The notes: generated by a model not told the origin, from the letters alone. A stretch of 33,277 bases of DNA from an uncultured Alphaproteobacteria bacterium (GCA_937872985.1 CALMUW010000085.1:1-33277); one strand, 5' to 3'. Shown: positions 1 to 9,257, numbered from the stretch's first letter. Translations and numbers: made by a program.

Positions 1-1
1 C

Positions 2-277
2 CCGCCCTACAGCCGGGACTGGGGCGAGACCGGGCCGCGCGAGGTGCTGGCCGAGGGCGCGCGTGCCATGATGATCGAGGTGCCACCCGCCGAGGCCGGT
101 CCCGGCGCGCTGGTCCTCTTCCGCATGAAGCCAAGTGCCATCGCCAAGCATGTCGGGATCCTGACCGGGCCCGACAGCTTCCTCCATGCCTACGAGCGGC
201 TCGGCGTGATCGAAGAACCGCTCACGCAGTCGTGGCGGCGGCGCATCGCCTTCGCATTCCTGTTTCCGCAACGCTGA
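2..277 (+). CDS. NlpC/P60 family phage/GTA cell-wall peptidase, 3' part
   Basis: The open frame enters from the left edge and stops at 275-277, so only the C-terminal ~91 residues are visible. The fragment contains AKHVGIL, which fits the catalytic-histidine strand of NlpC/P60 cysteine peptidases, and FLHAY, which fits the strand carrying the third polar residue. The catalytic cysteine would lie upstream of the window. In gene transfer agents and related phages this peptidase is encoded directly before the large host-specificity protein, and the next gene here is of that type, 9 bases downstream. Its expected role is local murein cleavage during DNA delivery, as a tail-tip component. The family call rests on a short fragment plus the neighbour. 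Confidence 0.75.
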   Translation, partial: PPYSRDWGETGPREVLAEGARAMMIEVPPAEAGPGALVLFRMKPSAIAKHVGILTGPDSFLHAYERLGVIEEPLTQSWRRRIAFAFLFPQR

Positions 278-286
278 GACCCCGAC

Positions 287-3200
287 ATGGCAACGCTTGT
301 CCTCGGTGCCGCAGGCGCCGCCATTGGCGGTTCGATCGGCGGCGCGATCCTCGGCGTGAGCGCCGCGACCATCGGCGGCTTCATCGGCTCCACAATCGGC
401 TCTGTCGTCGACAGCTGGATCATCTCGTCGCTGGCACCCACGCAGCGCATCGAGGGCGCGCGGCTCGACAGCCTCCGAATCACCGCCTCGACCGAGGGCG
501 CTGTCATCCCGCGCGTCTACGGCCGGATGCGCATGGGCGGGAACGTGATCTGGGCGACGGATTTCCGCGAGGAAACCAAGACCACCACGCAGGGCGGCGG
601 CAAGGGCGGCGGGGGCGGCAAGGTCAAGACGACCGAATATCTGTACTATGCGAGCTTCGCCGTGGCGCTCTGCGAGGGACCGATCACCGGCATCGGGCGC
701 ATCTGGGCGGACGGCAAGCTGCTCGACACCGCCGGGATCACCTGGCGCTGGTATCCGGGCGATGAGAGCCAGACCGCGGACCCTTTCATCGCCGCCAAGA
801 TGGGTGCGGCGAACACGCCGGCCTATCGTGGCACGGCCTATGTCGTTTTCGAGGAACTGCCGCTCTCGACCTACGGCAACCGCCTGCCGCAGCTGTCGTT
901 CGAGGTGTTCCGCCCACTGGCCGATCCCGACACCGCCGAGGGGCTGACGCAGGCGGTCACGATGATCCCGGCCTCGGGCGAGTTCACCTACGCCACGACG
1001 GGCATCCGCAAAGGCAGCGGTGGGGCACAGATCCCGGAGAACCTGAACGCGCTTTCGGACACCGCCGACATGGTCGTTGCGCTGGACCGGCTGCATGCCA
1101 TGGCCCCGAAGGTGGAAAGCGTCAGCCTCGTTGTCGCCTGGTTCGGGAACGACCTGCGCGTGGGCGACTGCACCATCCGCCCCGGCGTCGAGGTTCCCGA
1201 AAAGACCACGAGCCTGCAGACGTGGTCGGTGAACGGCGTCAGCCGCGCCGGCGCCTTCCTTGTCAGCCGCGACGACCAAAATCGCCCCGTCTATGGCGGC
1301 ACGCCCGCCGACTTTGCAGTGGTGCAGGCGATCCAGGAGATGAAGGCGCGCGGGCTGCGAGTGACCTTCTATCCCTTCATCCTGATGGACGTGCCGCCCG
1401 GCAACACGCTGCCGAACCCGTATTCCGACAACGCCACCGAGACCGGCCAGCCTGCTTTTCCCTGGCGGGGGCGGATCACCTGTTCGCCTGCCGCGGGGGT
1501 CGCCGGCAGCGTCGACAAGACCGCCACGGCCGCAAGTCAGGTCGCGGCGCTGTTCGGCGCGGCGACGCCCGCCAGCTTCAGCGTCTCGGGACAGTCTGTC
1601 TCGTGGACGGGCACGCCCGGCGACTGGGGTCTGTGCCGCATGGTGCTGCACTACGCCCATCTCTGTGCCGCGGCGGGCGGGGTCGATGCCTTCCTGATCG
1701 GAACCGAGATGCCGGGGCTGACGACGATCCGCTCGGGCGCCAGCACCTATCCGGCGGTGCAAGCGTATCGAGACCTGCTCGCGGATGTGCGGTCGATTCT
1801 CGGCTCGGGGACCAGGATCGGCTACGCCGCCGACTGGTCGGAATACTTCGGGCACCAGCCGGGCGACGGATCGGGCGATGTGTTCTTCCATCTCGACCCG
1901 CTCTGGGCCGATCCGGAGATCGATTTCGTCGGGATCGACAACTACATGCCTTTATCGGACTGGCGCGACGGGTTCGAGCATGCGGACGCTGCCGAGGGCT
2001 GGCCCGCGATCTACGACCGGGCATACCTGCAAACGAACATCGCGGGCGGCGAAGGCTTCGACTGGTTCTACGCCTCGGCCGCGGATCGGTCGGCACAGGT
2101 CCGGACGCCGATCACGGATGGTGCCGCCAGCAAGCCGTGGGTCTTCCGCTACAAGGATCTTCGCGCCTGGTGGTCGAACCTGCATTACAACCGCCCGGGC
2201 GGGGTGGAGAGCGGGACGCCGACGGCATGGGGTCCGCAGTCGAAGCCAATCTGGTTCACCGAGCTCGGCTGTCCCGCCATCGACCGGGGCACCAACCAGC
2301 CCAACGTCTTCTTCGACCCGAAGTCGTCGGAGAGCTTCACGCCGCATTTCTCGCGGGGCTGGCGGGACGACGCGATCCAGCGCGCCTATCTCGAGGCGAC
2401 GTATCTCTGGTGGGGCGAGGCCGCGAACAACCCGCTGTCCTCGGTCTATGGCGGCCGGATGGTGCATGTTCCGGAATGCGCGGCCTGGACCTGGGATGCG
2501 CGGCCGTATCCGTTCTTCCCCGAACTGTCCGACGTCTGGACCGACGGACCGAACTGGCGGCTCGGCCATTGGCTGACCGGCCGCCTTGGCGCGGTGTCGC
2601 TGGCGGCCCTCGTGCGGCACCTCTGCCTGCGCGCCGGTCTGCCCGAGGATCGCATTGATGTCACCGGCCTCTGGGGCGCGGTCGAAGGCTACGCAATCAC
2701 GGCGCTGGAAAGTCCGCGCGCGTCGATCACCACGCTGTCGCGGCATTTCGGGTTCGACGCCGTGGAGACCGAGGGCATGATCCGCTTCGTCATGCGCGGC
2801 CGGGCTTCCGTCGCCACCCTCGCGCCCGACGATCTGGTCGCCGCCCGCGAAGGCGACATTCTGGAGCTGACCCGTGGCCAGGAGACCGAGCTGCCGCGGG
2901 CGCTGAAGTGGCAGGTTGCGCGCGCCGACGAGGATTACGACGCTGCCCTTGTCGAGGCGCGGCGCATCACCGTGGACACGACGCGCATCGCGTCCGAGAG
3001 CTTTCCGATGGCCGTGCCGCCCGAGGAGGCCGAGCGGCGATGCCGCCGCGCGCTGATGGAAGCTTGGACCGGTCGCGAGACGGCGGCGTTCCGTCTTCCG
3101 CCCTCGCGGCTGGCGCTCGACCCGGCCGATGTCGTCATGCTCGCCCATGACGGCCGGTCCATCCCGCTTCGGCTCATCTCGATTGCCGACGCCGACGCGC

Positions 3201-4252
3201 GCGGCACCGAGGCCGTCCGTCAGGATCGGGAGGCCTACGACCTGCCACCTGGCGCGCCGCGACCCTCGGCGCTGTCGCAGGCCGTCGTCTTCGGTGCGCC
3301 CGAGGCGGTCCTCCTCGGCCTGCCGCAGCTGACCGATGATCAGGCCGCGCATCGGCCCTTCGCGGCGGCGCATGCGGTGCCTTGGCCCGGCGAGATCGCG
3401 GTTTATCGAAGCCCATCGACGGACGGCTTCGACCTGCTGACGACGTTTGGCACACGCGCCCGGATCGGCACGCTGGTCTCGGACTTCTACGCCGGACCCA
3501 CCTCGCGCTTCGATCTCGGCAACGCGCTGGTGGTCGATCTGCTGACCGGGACGCTGGAAAGCGTCACGGACCTGACCCTGTTCGGCGGGGCGAACGCGCT
3601 CGCCATCGAGAGCGCGCCTGGCGTCTGGGAGATCGTGCAGGCGGGCGCGGCCGAGCTGCTGGGCCCCGGCCGGTATCGCCTGACCCGGCTCCTGCGCGGC
3701 CCGCGCGGCACCGAGGGCGCCATGGGCAATCCGGCCCCCGCCGGCGCCCGCGTCGTTGTACTGGACACCGCGCTCGCGTCGCTGCCGATCGCCGAGGCCG
3801 ACCTCGGCATCCCGTGGAACTGGCGCATTGGCCCTGCCAGCCGCCCGGTCAGCGACGAGACCTATGTCGCGCAGGCCTTCGCGCCCGAGGGCGTCGGGCT
3901 CCGACCGTTCTCCGTCGCCCATGTCGAACAGCCATGGCGTACAACGCGCGTTCCCGGCGATCTGACGATCCGCTGGATGCGCCGGTCCCGCGCGCTGGCG
4001 GCCGACAGCTGGGTCGGGCTCGAGGTGCCGCTGGCCGAGGAACTCGAAGCCTATGAGGTCGAGATCCTCCACGGCGCCACAGTGAAGCGGGTGCTGAGCA
4101 CGGCGACGACCAGCGCGCTCTACACCGCCGCCCAGCAGACCGCCGACTGGGGCGCGCCGCTCGGCCCCGGCGACACGCTCGACATCCGCATCTCCCAGCT
4201 CTCCGCCCTCGTGGGGCGGGGCGCGCCGAAATCCGTCACGCTGACCTTCTGA
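287..4252 (+). CDS. GTA-like host specificity / tail hub protein with TIM-barrel-like region
   Basis: A 1321-residue protein, close to the length of the Rhodobacter GTA orf15 product (about 1300). The N-terminus is glycine/alanine rich (GAAGAAIGGSIGGAILG), as in tail hub proteins. About residues 425-680 match the GTA TIM-barrel-like domain: VDAFLIGTEM, IGYAADWSEYFG, FVGIDNYMPLSDW and WFTELGCPAIDRG. A phage-tail type region follows, and a late RLLRGPRGTEGAM element lies near residue 1135. The family forms the central baseplate hub and receptor-contacting part of the tail. The ATG at 287 follows the stop of the peptidase gene, and a DUF2793 tail gene begins 10 bases after its stop. The sequence alone does not show whether the particle is a GTA or an ordinary prophage using the same tail module. 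Confidence 0.88.
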   Translation: MATLVLGAAGAAIGGSIGGAILGVSAATIGGFIGSTIGSVVDSWIISSLAPTQRIEGARLDSLRITASTEGAVIPRVYGRMRMGGNVIWATDFREETKTTTQGGGKGGGGGKVKTTEYLYYASFAVALCEGPITGIGRIWADGKLLDTAGITWRWYPGDESQTADPFIAAKMGAANTPAYRGTAYVVFEELPLSTYGNRLPQLSFEVFRPLADPDTAEGLTQAVTMIPASGEFTYATTGIRKGSGGAQIPENLNALSDTADMVVALDRLHAMAPKVESVSLVVAWFGNDLRVGDCTIRPGVEVPEKTTSLQTWSVNGVSRAGAFLVSRDDQNRPVYGGTPADFAVVQAIQEMKARGLRVTFYPFILMDVPPGNTLPNPYSDNATETGQPAFPWRGRITCSPAAGVAGSVDKTATAASQVAALFGAATPASFSVSGQSVSWTGTPGDWGLCRMVLHYAHLCAAAGGVDAFLIGTEMPGLTTIRSGASTYPAVQAYRDLLADVRSILGSGTRIGYAADWSEYFGHQPGDGSGDVFFHLDPLWADPEIDFVGIDNYMPLSDWRDGFEHADAAEGWPAIYDRAYLQTNIAGGEGFDWFYASAADRSAQVRTPITDGAASKPWVFRYKDLRAWWSNLHYNRPGGVESGTPTAWGPQSKPIWFTELGCPAIDRGTNQPNVFFDPKSSESFTPHFSRGWRDDAIQRAYLEATYLWWGEAANNPLSSVYGGRMVHVPECAAWTWDARPYPFFPELSDVWTDGPNWRLGHWLTGRLGAVSLAALVRHLCLRAGLPEDRIDVTGLWGAVEGYAITALESPRASITTLSRHFGFDAVETEGMIRFVMRGRASVATLAPDDLVAAREGDILELTRGQETELPRALKWQVARADEDYDAALVEARRITVDTTRIASESFPMAVPPEEAERRCRRALMEAWTGRETAAFRLPPSRLALDPADVVMLAHDGRSIPLRLISIADADARGTEAVRQDREAYDLPPGAPRPSALSQAVVFGAPEAVLLGLPQLTDDQAAHRPFAAAHAVPWPGEIAVYRSPSTDGFDLLTTFGTRARIGTLVSDFYAGPTSRFDLGNALVVDLLTGTLESVTDLTLFGGANALAIESAPGVWEIVQAGAAELLGPGRYRLTRLLRGPRGTEGAMGNPAPAGARVVVLDTALASLPIAEADLGIPWNWRIGPASRPVSDETYVAQAFAPEGVGLRPFSVAHVEQPWRTTRVPGDLTIRWMRRSRALAADSWVGLEVPLAEELEAYEVEILHGATVKRVLSTATTSALYTAAQQTADWGAPLGPGDTLDIRISQLSALVGRGAPKSVTLTF

Positions 4253-4262
4253 AGGCCATCCC

Positions 4263-6185
4263 ATGTCCGACGTCACGTCCAATCTGCTGCTGCCCTACAT
4301 CCTGGCAGCGCAGGCCCAGAAGCACATCACCCATAACGAGGCGCTGCGGATCCTCGACGGGCTCGTCCAGCTTTCCGTCCTCGACCAGGATCTGACGGCG
4401 CCGCCCGGCAGCCCCGCCGATGGAGACCGCTACATCGTCGGCTCGGGCGCGACGGACGACTGGGCGGGCTGGGATCTGAACGTGGCGCTTTGGACGGACG
4501 GCGCCTGGCTGCGCCTTCCGCCGCGCACCGGCTGGCGGACATGGGTCGAGGACGAGAGCCTGCTTCTCGTCTGGACCGGCGCCGCCTGGGAGGTCGTGGG
4601 CGAGCCGAGCGATATCTCGGACGCGGTCTTCAGCCTCGTCAACGACGCCGATCCCACGAAGAAGGCGGTCTTCTCGCTCGCCGGTATCAGTACCGCCACG
4701 ACCCGCAGCTACACGTTGCCGAACACGTCCTCGGAACTGGCGATCCTCGCTGGCACCCAGACCTTCACCGGCAACAAGACCTTCTCGGGTACGCTGACCG
4801 CGTCGGGCACCGTCACGGTCTCGGCAGCGACCGCGACCATTGGCACGGCGACGGGAACCGCGACCTACGGGATGGGCACCGGAGCGACGACCACCGGGCT
4901 CATCAAGACCGTGAACCTCGGCACCGGCGGCGCATCGGGGTCGAGCACGGTCGTCAATATCGGCCCCGCGACCTCGGGCGCGAACGGAACCACGGTAATC
5001 AACACGCCGACTGTAACCTTCGCCAATGCCGTGACCCAGGTCGGCATGCCCCAGGCGAACCTCACCGCTCAGGTTCTGGGCCTCGGCGGAGCGACAGCCG
5101 ATACCTACAACCGGCTGTCGGTCAACACGCCCGCAGTGCTCCTGAACAACGCAGGTGCCGGGATCGAGGCGACGGTCAACAAGGCCGCGCCCGCCAACGA
5201 TGCCAGCTTTGCCTTCAAGACCAACTGGTCGGCGCGCGCCCTGATCGGTCTGCTTGGCAGCGACGATTTCAGTTTCAAGGTCAGCCCGGACGGCTCGGCC
5301 TTCTACGAGGCGATCCGGATCGACCGCACCAGTGGCCAAGTGGAACTGCCGCAGCCGACGATCCTGCCTAGTCTCAGTGCCGCACCATCCCCGCCACCCA
5401 CAGGCAAGGCGGCCGTCTACGCCCGCAATCGGGCGGGGGCACCATGGATCGACGTGATGCGCCCCTCCGGCCGCGACTTCCCCCTGCAGCCGCATTTCGG
5501 GGTGAACCGCATTGCCAACTGGTCGCCGTCCGTCACGACCACGATCACGACAGAAGGCCTGCCCATCACATCGGTCGGGACCGTGTCCACACCTACGCTG
5601 GCCGCAACGAACCTGGCCGCCAGCATGCGCCGCTGGCGGCTGACCTCGGCGGCGGTGGTGGATTCGGCGGCCGAGCAGCGTTCTGCAGGTTGGGCCTGCT
5701 GGCGTGGCAACGCGGCGGGGCTAGGCGGCTGGACCTTCGTCACGCGGATTTCCCTGACCACCCTGCAGGCCACGGGTATGGGCTTCTTTGGCCTCTACGG
5801 ATCGACCGCCGCATTGCCGACGACGCTGACGCTGGCCGCCGCCATCAACTGCATCGGCATCGGCTTCCAGCGCGGCACCCACACCCGCTGGCAGTTGGTC
5901 GCGAACGACGGCACCGGCGCACCGACGCTGACCGACATCGGGGCGAGCTTTACCATCGCGACGGGTGGGGTGCTGACGCTGTTCATCGCAGCACCGCCGA
6001 ACGGATCATCCGTCTGGATGCGCGTGGTCGACGAGGTCTCCGGCGCGACATTCGAACAAGAGATCACCGCCGACCTGCCTGCCGCAACGCAGTTCCTGTC
6101 GCCGCGCCTCTTCCTGAACACCGGCGCGACAGCCGCTGCCGTCGCCTACGACTGCGCCGGGGTTTACCTCGAAACTGATTTCTGA
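4263..6185 (+). CDS. DUF2793 domain tail protein, putative tail fibre/receptor-binding protein
   Basis: A 640-residue protein. Residues 1-115 are a DUF2793 domain (LLPYILAAQAQKHITHNEAL, then an aromatic-rich GWDLNVALWTDGAWLRLPP segment), common in alphaproteobacterial phage tails. Residues about 140-260 are low-complexity Thr/Gly/Ala sequence (for example TATIGTATGTATYGMGTG), as in a fibrous shaft. A GLLGSDDFSFKVSPDGSAF segment near residue 325 recurs in tail fibres. The C-terminal ~235 residues form a separate Trp- and Thr-containing region that could be a receptor-binding domain. It follows the hub gene by 10 bases and is the last phage-like gene visible. Function is inferred from position and domain; the C-terminal part is unassigned. 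Confidence 0.8.
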   Translation: MSDVTSNLLLPYILAAQAQKHITHNEALRILDGLVQLSVLDQDLTAPPGSPADGDRYIVGSGATDDWAGWDLNVALWTDGAWLRLPPRTGWRTWVEDESLLLVWTGAAWEVVGEPSDISDAVFSLVNDADPTKKAVFSLAGISTATTRSYTLPNTSSELAILAGTQTFTGNKTFSGTLTASGTVTVSAATATIGTATGTATYGMGTGATTTGLIKTVNLGTGGASGSSTVVNIGPATSGANGTTVINTPTVTFANAVTQVGMPQANLTAQVLGLGGATADTYNRLSVNTPAVLLNNAGAGIEATVNKAAPANDASFAFKTNWSARALIGLLGSDDFSFKVSPDGSAFYEAIRIDRTSGQVELPQPTILPSLSAAPSPPPTGKAAVYARNRAGAPWIDVMRPSGRDFPLQPHFGVNRIANWSPSVTTTITTEGLPITSVGTVSTPTLAATNLAASMRRWRLTSAAVVDSAAEQRSAGWACWRGNAAGLGGWTFVTRISLTTLQATGMGFFGLYGSTAALPTTLTLAAAINCIGIGFQRGTHTRWQLVANDGTGAPTLTDIGASFTIATGGVLTLFIAAPPNGSSVWMRVVDEVSGATFEQEITADLPAATQFLSPRLFLNTGATAAAVAYDCAGVYLETDF

Positions 6186-6276
6186 CGTCACGCGCCACTG
6201 GACGATTTGTATTGGGGAATGGCGGAACCCGTTCAAATCTGTAGATTGCCCCGAACGAAACACCGAGGCCGAAGCC

Positions 6277-6642
6277 ATGCCCAATCTACACCCCCAGTTC
6301 TTCCTGCGCCTCTATTTCAGCGAAGCCGAGATGATGGGGCCCGGCAAGGCGGCGCTGCTCGAGGGGATCGCGCGGACCGGGTCGATCTCGGCCGCCGGGC
6401 GCGAATTGGGGATGAGCTATAAGCGCGCCTGGATGCTGGTCGAGGCGATGAATGCGATGTTTGCCGAGCCGCTGGTCACCAGTGCGCGCGGCGGGTCGGG
6501 CGGCGGCGGAGCCAGCCTGACCGAGGCCGGAAAACGCGTCCTGACCCTGTTCCGCGAGATCGAGACCGCCTCGATCGCGGCCAATGCCGAGCGGATCGCG
6601 GCGCTCAAGACGATGCTAATCGATATGTCCGAAAAAAAATAG
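6277..6642 (+). CDS. ModE-type winged-helix regulator, DNA-binding domain only
   Basis: A 121-residue protein matching the N-terminal half of ModE: LLEGIARTGSISAAGRELGMSYKRAW is the helix-turn-helix, followed by the MLVEAMN helix and a glycine-rich wing (ARGGSGGGGASLTEAG). E. coli ModE is about 262 residues and has two C-terminal Mop/TOBE domains that bind molybdate; these are absent here. A stand-alone Mop protein is encoded five genes downstream in the same run. As first gene of the molybdate cluster it probably controls modA and the neighbouring units. How it senses metal is not shown. The ATG at 6277 lies 91 bases after the tail-fibre stop, which leaves room for its own promoter. Confidence 0.85.
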   Translation: MPNLHPQFFLRLYFSEAEMMGPGKAALLEGIARTGSISAAGRELGMSYKRAWMLVEAMNAMFAEPLVTSARGGSGGGGASLTEAGKRVLTLFREIETASIAANAERIAALKTMLIDMSEKK

Positions 6643-6667
6643 CGGTTGCAGCGCCCTTTCAAGAGGA

Positions 6668-6685
6668 TATGTTCCAACAAACACA
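6668..6685. promoter_or_regulatory. candidate Mo-box / ModE-type operator upstream of modA
   Basis: TATGTT, six bases, then AACACA form an imperfect inverted repeat (five of six positions pair), ending 16 bases before the modA ATG. The half-sites and the six-base spacing match the core of the strong palindrome at 15000-15027 (TATGTT-N6-AACATA), and both right halves are followed by AC. ModE-type regulators bind AT-rich inverted repeats of this kind near mod promoters. The site lies between the regulator gene and modA and would fit repression by Mo-loaded regulator. It is weak on its own and rests mainly on the comparison with the second site. Confidence 0.4.
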
Positions 6686-6701
6686 ACCGTTGGAGCCTGC
6701 C

Positions 6702-7454
6702 ATGCGCCGTCTGATTCTTGCCCTGCCGCTTGCCTTTGCCGCTGTCCCCGTCGCCGCCGAGGAGGTCGTGGTCTTTGCCGCGGCCTCGCTGAAGACCGCG
6801 CTGGACCCGATCGCGGCGCAGTTCCAGACCGACACCGGCAACACGGTCACGATCAGCTATGCCGGCTCGAACGCGCTGGCCAAGCAGATCATCGAGGGCG
6901 CGCCCGCCGACATCTTCATTTCGGCCTCGAAACAATGGATGGATGAGGTCGAAAAGGCCGGTGAGGTGGTGGCCGGCACGCGCGGCGACCTGCTGGGCAA
7001 CACGCTGGTGCTGGTGGCCCATGACAAGGAGGCCAAGCCCGTCACGCTGGATGCCAAGACCGACCTGGCCGGGTTGCTGGCGGGGGGCAAGCTGGCGATG
7101 GCGCTGGTCGACAGCGTCCCCGCCGGGCAATACGGCAAAGAGGCGCTGACCCATCTCGGGCAGTGGGATAAGGTCGAGGGCGCGGTCGCGCAGGCCGACA
7201 ACGTGCGCGCCGCGCTGGCGCTGGTCTCGACCGGCGAGGCGCCCTATGGCATCGTCTATGCCACCGATGCGGCCGCCGATCCGGCGGTGCATGTCGTCGG
7301 CACCTTCCCGGCTGACAGCCACAAGCCGATCACCTATCCCGCCGCGCTGCTGAAAACCGCCGCCGCCCCCGCCGACACCGCCTTTTTCAAGGCGCTGTCG
7401 GATGACGCGGCCGATGCGGTGTTCAAGGCGCAGGGCTTTGCGATCCTGAACTGA
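6702..7454 (+). CDS. modA: molybdate ABC transporter periplasmic binding protein ModA
   Basis: A 250-residue protein with a Sec signal peptide (MRRLILALPLAFAAVPVAAEE, cleavage near residue 19). Classical ModA features are present: FAAASLKTAL with Ser29, SYAGSNALAKQI with Ser56, GAPADIFISASKQWMDE, VPAGQYGKEAL and GIVYATDA. The two serines correspond to residues that hydrogen-bond the oxyanion in characterised ModA proteins. It delivers molybdate (and usually tungstate) to ModBC. The ATG at 6702 was chosen because a GGAG lies upstream and the signal peptide begins there; an upstream in-frame extension to 6669 would overlap the candidate operator. modB begins 8 bases after its stop. Confidence 0.95.
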   Translation: MRRLILALPLAFAAVPVAAEEVVVFAAASLKTALDPIAAQFQTDTGNTVTISYAGSNALAKQIIEGAPADIFISASKQWMDEVEKAGEVVAGTRGDLLGNTLVLVAHDKEAKPVTLDAKTDLAGLLAGGKLAMALVDSVPAGQYGKEALTHLGQWDKVEGAVAQADNVRAALALVSTGEAPYGIVYATDAAADPAVHVVGTFPADSHKPITYPAALLKTAAAPADTAFFKALSDDAADAVFKAQGFAILN

Positions 7455-7461
7455 GGGCGCA

Positions 7462-8160
7462 ATGACCGACTGGCTGGGGCCGCAGGAATGGGACGCGCTG
7501 CGCCTGTCGCTGCGCGTCTCGGCGTTCGCGACGCTGGCCAGCCTGCCGCTGGCGTTGCTGGTCGCACATGCGCTGGCGCGCTGGCGGTTCCCGGGGCACG
7601 GGCTGCTGAACGGGCTGGTGCATCTGCCGCTGGTGCTGCCGCCGGTGGTGACCGGCTATCTGCTGCTGCTGACCTTCGGGCGGCGGGGCTGGGTGGGGCA
7701 GGCGCTGGACGAGTGGTTCGGCATCGTTCTGGCCTTTCGCTGGACGGGGGCGGCGCTGGCCGCGGCGGTCATGGCCTTTCCGCTGATGGTGCGCGCCATC
7801 CGCCTGTCGGTCGAGGCGGTCGACCCCCGGCTTGAGCAGGCCGCGGGCAGCCTCGGTGCCAGCCGCCCTTGGGTCTGGGCGACCATCACCCTGCCGCTAA
7901 TCCTGCCGGGGGTCATCGCGGGTGCCGTGCTGGCCTTTGCCAAGGCGATGGGCGAGTTCGGCGCCACCATCACCTTTGTGTCGAACATCCCCGGCCAGAC
8001 CCAGACCCTGCCCTCGGCCATTTACAGCTTTCTGCAAGTGCCGGGGGGCGAGGCGCAGGCGGCGCGGCTGGTGATCGTCTCGGTCGCCGTCGCCATGTCG
8101 GCGCTGGTGCTGTCGGAATGGTTGGCGCGGCGCGCCGCACGCAGGATGACCGGGCAATGA
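7462..8160 (+). CDS. modB: molybdate ABC transporter permease ModB
   Basis: A 232-residue inner-membrane protein with five or six hydrophobic segments. The cytoplasmic EAA loop that docks the ATPase is visible as LEQAAGSLGASRPWVWATITLPLILPG, roughly residues 122-148. The signature PLVLPPVVTGYLLLLTFGRRGWVGQ near residue 55 is typical of ModB. Length is normal for the family. The gene overlaps modC by four bases (ATGA), implying translational coupling. It forms the membrane channel of the first importer with ModA and ModC. Confidence 0.95.
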   Translation: MTDWLGPQEWDALRLSLRVSAFATLASLPLALLVAHALARWRFPGHGLLNGLVHLPLVLPPVVTGYLLLLTFGRRGWVGQALDEWFGIVLAFRWTGAALAAAVMAFPLMVRAIRLSVEAVDPRLEQAAGSLGASRPWVWATITLPLILPGVIAGAVLAFAKAMGEFGATITFVSNIPGQTQTLPSAIYSFLQVPGGEAQAARLVIVSVAVAMSALVLSEWLARRAARRMTGQ

Positions 8161-9257
8161 GCGTCTCGGTCGCCCTGCGCCACGATTTCGGCGGCTTCTC
8201 GGCCGATCTGGCCTTCGAGGCGCCACCCGGCGTCACCGTGCTGTTCGGCCCCTCGGGCTCGGGCAAGTCGACGGTGTTGAACGCCGTCGCGGGGCTCTTG
8301 CGCCCCGATCAAGCGCGCATCACCATCGGCGAGACGGTGCTGACCGACACCGCGACGCGCATCTTCTTGCACCCGCACCGCCGCCGCCTTGGCATCATAT
8401 TCCAGGACGGGCGGCTGTTTCCGCATCTGAACGTGCGCCAGAACCTGCGCTATGGCCGCTGGTTCGCCCCGCGCGGCGCCCGCAGCCCCGAGGTTTCGGT
8501 GATCGAGATGCTGGGCATCGGCGCGCTGCTCGACCGCGCCCCGGCGACGCTGTCGGGGGGCGAGCGGCAGCGTGTCGCCATCGGCCGCGCGCTCTTGTCC
8601 GAACCGCGGCTGATCCTCGCCGACGAACCGCTCTCGGCGCTCGACGAGGATCGCAAGGCCGAGATACTGCCCTACCTCGAGCGGCTGCGCGACGAGCTGC
8701 GGGTGCCGATGCTCTACGTCAGCCACGCCCCCGCCGAGGTGGCGCGCATCGCGACCACCGTGGCGATGCTCGAGGCCGGGCGCATCGCGCGCATCGGCCC
8801 TGCCGCCGAGGTGCTGGCCGACCCCGCCTTTGCCGGGCGCGGGCGCGAGGCCGGGGCGGTGATCGTCGCGCGCGTCGTCACCCATCACCCCGATGGCGTG
8901 ACCGAGTTGCAGGCGGGCGGCCCGCCGCTGTTCCTGCCGACCCCGCCCGCCCCCCCCGGCGCCCGGCTGCGGCTGCGCATCGCGGCAGCCGGGGTGATGC
9001 TGGCCCCCGGGCGGCCCGAGGGCATTTCGGCGCTGAACCTGCTGCCCGGCACCGTCGAGACGCTGCGCGAGGTGGGCGAGGTGGTGCTGGTGCGCCTGGC
9101 CACCCCCGCCGGGCCGATCCTGTCGCGCGTCACGCGCCGCTCGGTCCGGCAGCTTGGCATATCGCCCGGCGCGGCGCTGACGGCGATCGTCAAATCCCTG
9201 TCGCACGCCCCCGAGGACGTGGGCACCCCAACCCCCGCAAAGGAGACAACCCCATGA
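8157..9257 (+). CDS. modC: molybdate ABC transporter ATP-binding protein ModC
   Basis: A 366-residue ATPase starting at the ATG that overlaps the modB stop. Visible motifs: Walker A GPSGSGKST, Q-loop FQDGRLFPHLNVRQNLRYG, ABC signature LSGGERQRVAIGRALL, Walker B LILADEPLSALD and H-loop YVSHAPAEV. The C-terminal ~130 residues include a TOBE/Mop-like part (SALNLLPGTVETLREVGEVVLVRL), which in ModC proteins binds oxyanion and modulates transport. It energises ModB. Its stop overlaps the ATG of the Mop gene (ATGA). This copy has the full domain set, unlike the second ModC-like protein at 15051. Confidence 0.95.
   Translation: MSVSVALRHDFGGFSADLAFEAPPGVTVLFGPSGSGKSTVLNAVAGLLRPDQARITIGETVLTDTATRIFLHPHRRRLGIIFQDGRLFPHLNVRQNLRYGRWFAPRGARSPEVSVIEMLGIGALLDRAPATLSGGERQRVAIGRALLSEPRLILADEPLSALDEDRKAEILPYLERLRDELRVPMLYVSHAPAEVARIATTVAMLEAGRIARIGPAAEVLADPAFAGRGREAGAVIVARVVTHHPDGVTELQAGGPPLFLPTPPAPPGARLRLRIAAAGVMLAPGRPEGISALNLLPGTVETLREVGEVVLVRLATPAGPILSRVTRRSVRQLGISPGAALTAIVKSLSHAPEDVGTPTPAKETTP

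Noticed and set aside
1952..4282. A 776-codon open frame on the minus strand opposite the tail hub gene
   Set aside because: High-GC codon bias keeps the antisense frame open. Its residues are low-complexity Arg/Gly/Ala and resemble no family, whereas the plus-strand frame is a clear hub protein.
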